Below, piece by piece: positions 24,901 to 33,900 of a stretch of 64,000 bases of DNA. The stretch's first letter is position 1. Each line of letters opens with the position of its first letter. The DNA comes from Gyrodactylus bullatarudis (taxonomy: Eukaryota > Platyhelminthes > Monogenea > Gyrodactylidea > Gyrodactylidae), in assembly GCA_012064415.1 (NCBI GenBank), contig SSNU01000256.1:1-64000 (forward strand). Reading direction: 5' to 3'. The notes under the pieces were generated by a model, which was given only the letters and a program-made list of their open reading frames with translations, was not told where the DNA came from and made no database searches. A program made the position numbers and the translations under genes.

Positions 24901-27900
24901 ATAATACACAACTGAGGAATGGTTATTAGTCCGAACTAAATAGATGAAGGACCGTGAAATGAGTAAGGTCCCGATGGACTCTGATGAGCAAAAACAATTT
25001 GATATGGATCTACTTCGGGTCATTGTGATGGGAAATCATCTTTTTACTTCTTCTCGAAATACCTATTCAAGTATTATATCAAGAGTGCTGCAATATTCAA
25101 TACAACTAAACTGAGAGAACTCTACAATAGTTATTACGATACCATAATAGTAATTAATCAAATAATTTAAATAATCCTTCATTCAATATAGACTCAAATG
25201 ATGAAATCCGACCTGAGAGATTGTGATGTTTCCTGTTTCATATCTTATGGCTATCGCACCTTGGATAAAGATATATTTATTTCCTTTATAATGCAATATA
25301 TCGATCGATAATTCAAGCTGAAGAGCATCCTAATAAGCCAGCAGTACTTTCAGGACTATGATGAAGAGTACATTGGTCCTTCTCTTAGTCGAATGAGTTT
25401 TGACATTTGTTACAAATCATAAGGAAGGAGTTACAGGCATCAATGGATTTATGAATTTTGATCGTTCCCTATATTTTGTTGATCGTCGCATCAAGCGATT
25501 CTTAAAAAAATAACAAACCTTGTAGATAAGATAAACAGCTCTTCTGTAGCTAGAGATACTTTGAATTATGTCATGAAAATCAAATTTCTTGCTTGATCAA
25601 TTCAAAGAAATCATATTTTGACCTATTCAACAGTATGCTCAATATTAAGAAGGTTTTATTACTCATCAGCAAATATGAGAACCTGAAAGAATTTGAATTC
25701 GATCAAGATGAAGTTGAAACCATTCAGGAAATCTATTCAACACTATCAAAAATTTAGGAAATTTGTAAAACTCTGTCGTTCGAAAATTCTATTCCAATAT
25801 CAAAAGTTGTCGAATGCATTGATATATTAATAGGAGGGACAGAAATAGCAAACAAGGACTTCTCCAACAGGCTCAGTAGAATATTTTTTCGCCAACTTTT
25901 TATCACAACTGAACGAAGTTTTTCAAGGGAAAACAAGACGATATAATAAAAGCAGCCCACTATTTGTGTCCAGATGCTACAAGCTTCAATATTAATGTGA
26001 CAAGATACCAGTTCATATCTTTTATGGAAGAAAACTTTTCTCACTTGTTCAAGCTAGCAAATGTTGAAGAAATCGAGGAAGAGGATGATTTTTATAAGGT
26101 CTCAAATGTCAACCCAATTCCTGACCCTTATGAGATTTATAGAAAGTCTAGAAGAGTTCTCAAGACTAATCAGAATATAATTGATGAGATAATGGCATAT
26201 GACGAGATTAGAGGAGAACAGCTTGAATATGACAATGCCCTATCCTTTTGGAAGGCCAATCAGGAAAAGTTCCTTTGTATTATCAAAGGCTGCTAGAAAT
26301 ATTCTTTGTGTCTCTGTTACTTCTTCTGCCTCGGATAGGGTATTCAGGATTGCCGAGCAAAGGAACGAACTTACAGAAGAACAAATAATGATGATGATTT
26401 TTATCAACTGCTATGACCCAATAAAAGCTTGAGAGAATAAATAGATCTATTTTTTTATGCCATTCTCTTCTTGAATATATATCCATTAATTATTGTAAAA
26501 ATATAAACTAATCAAATGGGTTAATAGATATTGCCTCGAATTGTATTTTATTATTCGAAAATTATTCGAAACCTAGACTAGATGAGCATTAATTTTAGAC
26601 CTATAGACGTTTCGGCACTGAGATAGTCAAGTACCTTCTCAATACTTATACTTTTCCCAAAATGATAATCTTGGCATTTTCGAAATCCAAAAATTTTCGA
26701 ATAATATGGAATTATAATTAGCCTTAAAATTCTATATTGAAGAACAATCAATGTAGAATTTACACCTTTTCCTTGAATCCGATTTATGTCTGACTTTTTC
26801 TTATTATTAATCTGTGTGAATAAATGCAAGGAAATGTGAAGACTACAAGGATAGTGGGAAATATTTAATAATTCACTTTATTGACCTATCGAAAGCTTTT
26901 GATCGCCTGAAATTTTCTTATATTATTAATAAACTTATAGCTATAGAATTGGATAACTCTCTTATTAATACTATTATATTATTTCTTACTGATAGAAGCC
27001 AATCAGTTAAATTTTATTCCCTTCACAGTTCTTACAAGAGAATTACCTCTGGTGCTCCTCAAGGTTCCTCCTTGGATCCACTTCTCTTCAATATTTGTAT
27101 CACAGATATTCAATTGCCTTCTGACTTAGATAAATTATTCAAATATGCAGACGACCTTAAATTTGTCTACCCTGTAAACAATGTGCTTGACATTCTTATG
27201 ATTAATCACTATTTTAACTCTCTTAAGCTGAATCTTTCCAAAATGGGTCTTGAGATAAATAGATCCAAATTCAAACTGCTTTTTCCAAAAGTGCTTCCAT
27301 CCTCATTTCTCTCAAATCTTCATCTTCCAGGCGAGATAGTGGAATCTACTACTGACCTTGGTTTTGAAATTAATTCCTCATTAACTATCTCCCCTCTCTC
27401 TAAAAAGGGTTTGATAAACTCTCTGTTATATATGATTAACAGGTTCACCTCCTCCCCAGACTTAAAAATATTATTAGCCTTCAAAACTTTTGTCTTGCCT
27501 CGTTTAGATTATACTGCCCCTTTAATACCGGAAATATCTAATGTCAATTCCCTTAAAATTGAACAGATACAATATCGTTTTCTTCACGCGCTTTTCCCTT
27601 TGTTCGATTCTTACAATTCCTTAATTCCAATCTCTAGGCTAGAACCCATATGGATTAGAAGGGCTGCTTTTATTATAAAGATGTTCTCAACTCACGCTGA
27701 TACTTATAATAATAACTACTCTCTACGTAAGCCCTCTTTCGCCAATCACCCTCTTCTCTCTCATTTTCGTTTTCTTGATTCCGTTTTTAAACTATCTGAA
27801 TGTGAAAATCTTAATGATCTTAAATGTAATAATAAATTTTACTTTTATGAACTTATTTTATTATGTATATCTGATTCTATATGTTAAATTTAATCTCTTT

Positions 27901-30900
27901 AATAAATGTTATGATTTCAAAAAAAAAGTTTACTAAATTCTTTTGGTTAGAAAACAGAGACCAAAATTCTGATTACACTGATGTTCAAAACAATGGTCAT
28001 TTGAACAAGAAACATTCAATAATTTTTAAATGCGATTTCAGGCATCTAAGCAAAATTTAAAATACATGGTTTAATAGGACCTTTTTTACGTTGAAAAATT
28101 CTCTTTAAAATGAGCATTAGATATGTATGAAATTTAAAAGTTGGTCTTCCTCAGGCTAAATTTAATAAAGCTTTTTGAGATTTTTAAAATGGTGTATTTT
28201 GCGCTTCTTCTATTTCAATAATTTGCTCTTACTTTGGTTTTGAATCCAATGCTTCGTGGGCTTCCAATTATACATAAAATACGTCTTACTTTGTTATTAG
28301 ATTAATATTAATTTTTTAATATTTAGATCTTGAATAAATTGACATTTGAGGAAAGAGAGATTAACCAATTAATACGATTTAAAAATAATTAAGTTCTATT
28401 GATGCATTCAGTTTGGTTTCAATAAATTCGAGTTCAAGTTATTCATTTGTTCCATTAATTATGAATGAATTAATGAAAAATTAATTAAATAGGTGAAAAT
28501 ATGAGTAAACTATTTATATCGTCTTCTGGAAAATTCAGTACATCTCTGGATAATTATAATTAATAAGATACGCGGAAATATTTTGAGCATATATTGTTTA
28601 AGAGGAAAGAAACTTTGATATCGTTTCTGGTTAGGTATGAAGAAGTTGGCTCCTCGAAAAGCTTGAAGATTGATTGAATAAAAGTTTCGACACAGAAAAA
28701 GTTGAGTATAATACGATAAAATTTCTGACAACTTAGCGCTCCATTATTCTCGATTGACTTCCAACTTTTTATTGAAATGTCTTATAAGTTCTGAATACTT
28801 CACAACTGATCGATGAAATTATAAGCCAACTAATTGTCAAATCTTTAACTTATTTTGCAAAATTTATATAATATTTAAAATAAATTTCATTTTGAACAAT
28901 TTAAAATTTTTTAAATTAAAAACTACTTTTCTTTTAACTAACCGCATTTATGTAAATTTGGTATATTTTGACGGACTTAACTTTTGCTGGGAAATGGACT
29001 AAACTACTAAAACTTGGATTATTCTGATAGAATGTGAGTTCTAATTTATAAATATGCGCTGTTTTTTCATTATTTTTGGTTCTATTTTTTAAATTTCATA
29101 CATATCTAATGAGCATTGCACATCTGGATGTTAAAAAATTGTCTCTCTCTCTAATAGAGGGAAAGGTGTGGTTGTAGTAAAAAGAAAAGCTCACAGGATT
29201 ATTGAAGATGGCAATGAAGAACCTTGTAAAGAACCAAATGACGTCACTCATTATTTGTTCACTGCCGAGTTTGTCCTTGGCCTGAATCCACCATAGTCTG
29301 GCCAGGGCTGAGACAACCTTTGCTATTGCTATGACACCATTGATATCGACATCAGGATTAGGTAGAGGCCAATCCAGGCTCGCAGGTGGATTGGTGAAAG
29401 ATTCTCTCAGTAGAATTGTTGTATTATCAGGAGAGAGGTTTGGATTTGAGTTCTTGAAATTTCTAGCTGAATCGGTAACTTGTTTGGGTATCTATGGAGA
29501 ATATTAGAAGGATATTATTCTAGAAAATAAAATATGTAAAGCTAGGAATCAATGATTCTTTACACTTTGATAATTCGAATGGCTTTCCGGTGAACTAAAA
29601 TTGGTACTCCTTAGACTACTCTTATTCAAACAATGTATTCTGTCCTATCTTGACTACTATGACTTATGTAACTTACTAGCAGGCCCTATTAAAAAACCTA
29701 AAACTCTCCAATATCAGTTTCTCGGATCTTGTTCTGGACCATATGAGGTCTTTCAACATAAAAACTATTAGAGACCCCCTTTCTTGAAATTACATCATAA
29801 GATATTCCCCTTTTATTTTCTCATTCAATATGTTTGTGTGAGAGATGGAATATATTTCAACGGGGTCCTGAATTTCAAATATCAATTTTCATTCAAATAC
29901 AATCCGACTGTTTGCTCAAATACTCGTATGGGGAATGTCTTTTTGTTTAGACAGTGGGGGGGGGAGAGTAAGAATATCTCATGATGTTTGATTTGTATGG
30001 TCACTTGAAAGTAGATAGGAAAAATGTATTGAAAATTGTCGAAAAAGAATTTTTTATTAAAAGGTTTTCAGAGGATTTAAGGTTTAATTATTCATCTATA
30101 ATTCATTCTGATTTCGAATATGTATTTATATTCAATGTTTGAAGTCATTAAATAGACTCGAACCTGAAAGGGTTAAGGAAACTAGATAATTATCTATTCT
30201 GTATCGAATGGTGCTAATTTTATGGTGATTGAAAGAAAATAAATTAACTTTGTTTTGGCTAATGAAAATTGAACAAAAATTGGCATTTTAATACATTATG
30301 AAAAGAATAAGGCAATGCTGGAATTTCGGCTCAAAATGATGCATAATAAATAGGGCCTCAAAAAATTAAATGTTAAAATTTTTTTTAATTCTTACGATTT
30401 TCAAAAATACGATTTAATCGTTTTAGATTTTATTTTCAAGACTTTATTCTCATTAAATATTTTTATCAATACTTGAAAACTCAAAAATAATCAGAAATTC
30501 AATAAATCAAAATTCTTCTCGGTTCTTAAATTGAAGTAGAACTATTGATGCGATTGCACGTCTTGGCACGACTAAATGAGGTACATGTATTTGATTTCCC
30601 ACGTCATACATAAAATGATGAATTAATGTGGTGCATTCTGATTGATTTGAATATTTCTAACCAACCAAATTAAAACAGTTTACCTTGTTCTCTATACAAT
30701 GACGTGGTATTGATGTCTCATCTTTAAAAGTACAAATAGATTACTAACTCTTAAGAATAATACATTACCAAATGTTATAACTTATAACTCTGGAACCTAG
30801 GGTCCAAAGGAAAATCTGAATAGCCTAACTTGATTTTAAGACCCGAGAAAAGCTCTGGTTAAAATATGATTTTCGAGACTTTTTTTAAAGCCCTAATAAT

Positions 30901-33900
30901 AACTTATTTATGGCCAAATAAAATGTCACCTAGTTTCCAAAAAAAAACTATCATATACCTACTCTTAAATAATCAAGCAAAATAGTCCTTATCGTCCAGT
31001 TTAAATCTGATACATTTTTTAGTGAGTTTAGTGTTTAATAGAGATTATGAGAACTGCCAATTGAAGAATTTCAGTTTGGCGCCAAATACTCTTATTCCGA
31101 ACTTTGAGCTCAACATTTTTACTGATTGAGAGGGTGGTCAAAAGAAGTATTTTTACGATTAAAATTAGAGAATAAAATGTGATTTAAGGATTCACCCCAT
31201 TACCGTGTGAGAATGAAGCATTTCCTACTTAAACCTCCAAGTCCCACAGGAATATTTCTATCACATATCATGTTAGCGACTCATTATTATTTATTTAAGC
31301 CTCAGAAAAAATACTTTGTTTACCCCCCCCCCCCCACTCCTTCGATCTCCTGACATACGCAAAGATCTTGGCTCTCTCATTCGTCAAACTCGTCCTAAAC
31401 TAATTCAAAGAGAGTTGATTTTATTCAAAAGATTAATTTTTGTTTAAAACTCTTTTCTAAAAACCTACTTCCCAGAGTCATAGGTAAAAAGTAAGATAAA
31501 TTTTATCGAGTAATTATACCTGTTGAATTCAATCATGCAATCGCCTTATCGCGATAAAGATTGCCTAATTTTTGAATAAGCAACATGTAGAAATTACATT
31601 GTTTTTAGACATTAAACCTACTAGCTAAGTGTGGTGCTTATTCAAAAAAACCAGTGTGTAGGTGGTGTCAATACTATGGGAGTGTTGAGTTGAGGAAACG
31701 AACGGGGGTTCTGGCCTAGTGGTTAGAAGCGTTGCCTCACCACGTTGAAGACCCGTGTTCGAATCCAGGCTATGGTGAACTGACGAGTCCTAATAAGGAC
31801 GCGTATACATCTGCCATCATGATTGGAATATTATTTGACTCTCCTATGGAATTGACACTTGCTTATCCGAACTCTAACATCTAGGTCTGAGAAGACAATC
31901 TCCATCAAGTTAGATTCACAAGGATATAGTAATAACCAGTGACCACACTTAGCTAGTAGGTTTAATTGCCTATTTTTGTATCAAAAATGACCCATTTTCA
32001 TTGAATATGAAAAATTAACAAAAAACTCACAAGGAAAAATAATTTTGCCATACTGCACGTTTCAATCTCAGATTCACCTGAGGTTATAATGCTACCACAG
32101 ATCATGACCAGCCAATGGAGATCTTCGTAGATTTGATTCAATGAGGGATCTTCCCTATTGACACCATTAAGGGATAGGGTCATCAACTTGTTCGTTTGCT
32201 GATGGATTAGGTTGGCCATAGTGGACAGGTTCTCTTCAATTTTATCATGGCCATAACTTTGCAATGTTGATAGGCTTTCCTAAAAGAGAGTTTTAAATCT
32301 GATTCAATGTTGTATATAGGACAACGCTAATTGGCTTTAGAGATTTTGTAATCAAGTAATAGATTGGGAAAAATCAGGGCAACTCAAGGTATCATAATTA
32401 CCTCATAAAAGACGGAATCTTCAATGTCAATGTCAACATTGATTTCTTCATTGTCAAGAATTTCATCAGGGTCAAAGTCTTTGGGGAGGAAGTTGGCGAC
32501 CTTTTGATTCCTAAATCCACCGATTTCTTGTGAGAGACGACTCTTAAGATATGATTCAAAGATTAATTGGGACTTTTGGTTAACATAGAGCGATAGATTG
32601 GCAAATGGACCTTGGACAAAATCTTGAATATCTAAAGAATAAGTCTTTTTATTTTAATCCAATAACTATAATACTACTACTATGTAGAGCTATTTTTTTC
32701 CGCATCTGGAGATTTTCTGAAAATTCATCGAGAATATCTCTACAAAGTCAAAAATGCAACTATTCAAAATATCATACACGTGAAACTCTTGGTCAATGAT
32801 TGAAAAAAGGGGAAATTTTAGAGTAGGTCCCGAGTTTTCATACTAACCTAGACACGGGGATTAGGAAAATAACAATTAGAAAGCCCACTTCGTGAACTTT
32901 GGCCAATTCAAAGTAGATTGTTCTTAAAATAAAAATTTAATTTTAGTTTGAAAAATGTATTTTATCAATTGTTTTCCTGATATGAGATATAAATTGATTG
33001 AAGAATGTCACCTAAGCTTTTGTTCTCACATTAGTTTGGTTAAAAATTTTTTTTGGATTTTGAGTGAAATTTTCATGAGATTAGATATTTGGACAGCTGA
33101 TTTATCCGATAGTATACTCATTTAAAACGATTATTTAAAGCAAAATATTCAGCTTGAGCTTTCAAGATACGAGTCTTCATAATAAGTTTCTGATTTTCTA
33201 AAATGTCACAGGAACCTTCGTCATACCCTGAATTGGTTTTTTATACGTCGTAATGAATTTTGACAGTTCTGTATTCTCTTAGAAGTAGTGAAGAGATTTT
33301 GAACAAGTTAGGCCAAAAGAAATCCCTAACATTCTGATTCTAACGTCCCTTAAATAATATGAGAAGACGGGTTACTTTCCTACGACCCATTCTAGTAAAT
33401 ATATAAATGAAGCATAGTGAATTAATTAATAAAAAGCAATAGTTGTTTAGAGAATACATTGATCGAGGATAAGGTTTATAGTTTCTTAATCCTTAAAGAC
33501 CCAGAGGAATTTTTTTCAAGGTACATCGCTGAGATTGAAAATTTAGTAGGATTTTAGAATATGCTGATTATGAATATGAAATATTTTTTCAAAAACCAAC
33601 CTTTAGTTTAGAAAATATTGTCCCATAAAATGACCATTTTTAGACTTTGAAAATGGCCAACTTTTTTATTTCAAGAGATGACATAAAAGTAATGACATAT
33701 TTGAATTCTACGGGTATGGTTTTTCGATAAGAGTTTCTTTCTTTTTACTCTTCGATCACTGTAAGTGGTTTTTTCAAAAACAAGTCATTTTTAAATAGTC
33801 ATAACTTCTCAATAAACTATTATAGCTTCATATGTCATAGTTCATACGAAAGAATATTAGTTCTTTTTTCAGAAAAGTGGTCAATAAACTATTTTTAGTT

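Noticed and set aside
29629..29985. Possible LINE remnant (LSYLDYYDLCNLLAGPIKK and following frame)
   Set aside because: Faintly like the C-terminal part of a reverse transcriptase, but no catalytic motif is visible and stops intervene.
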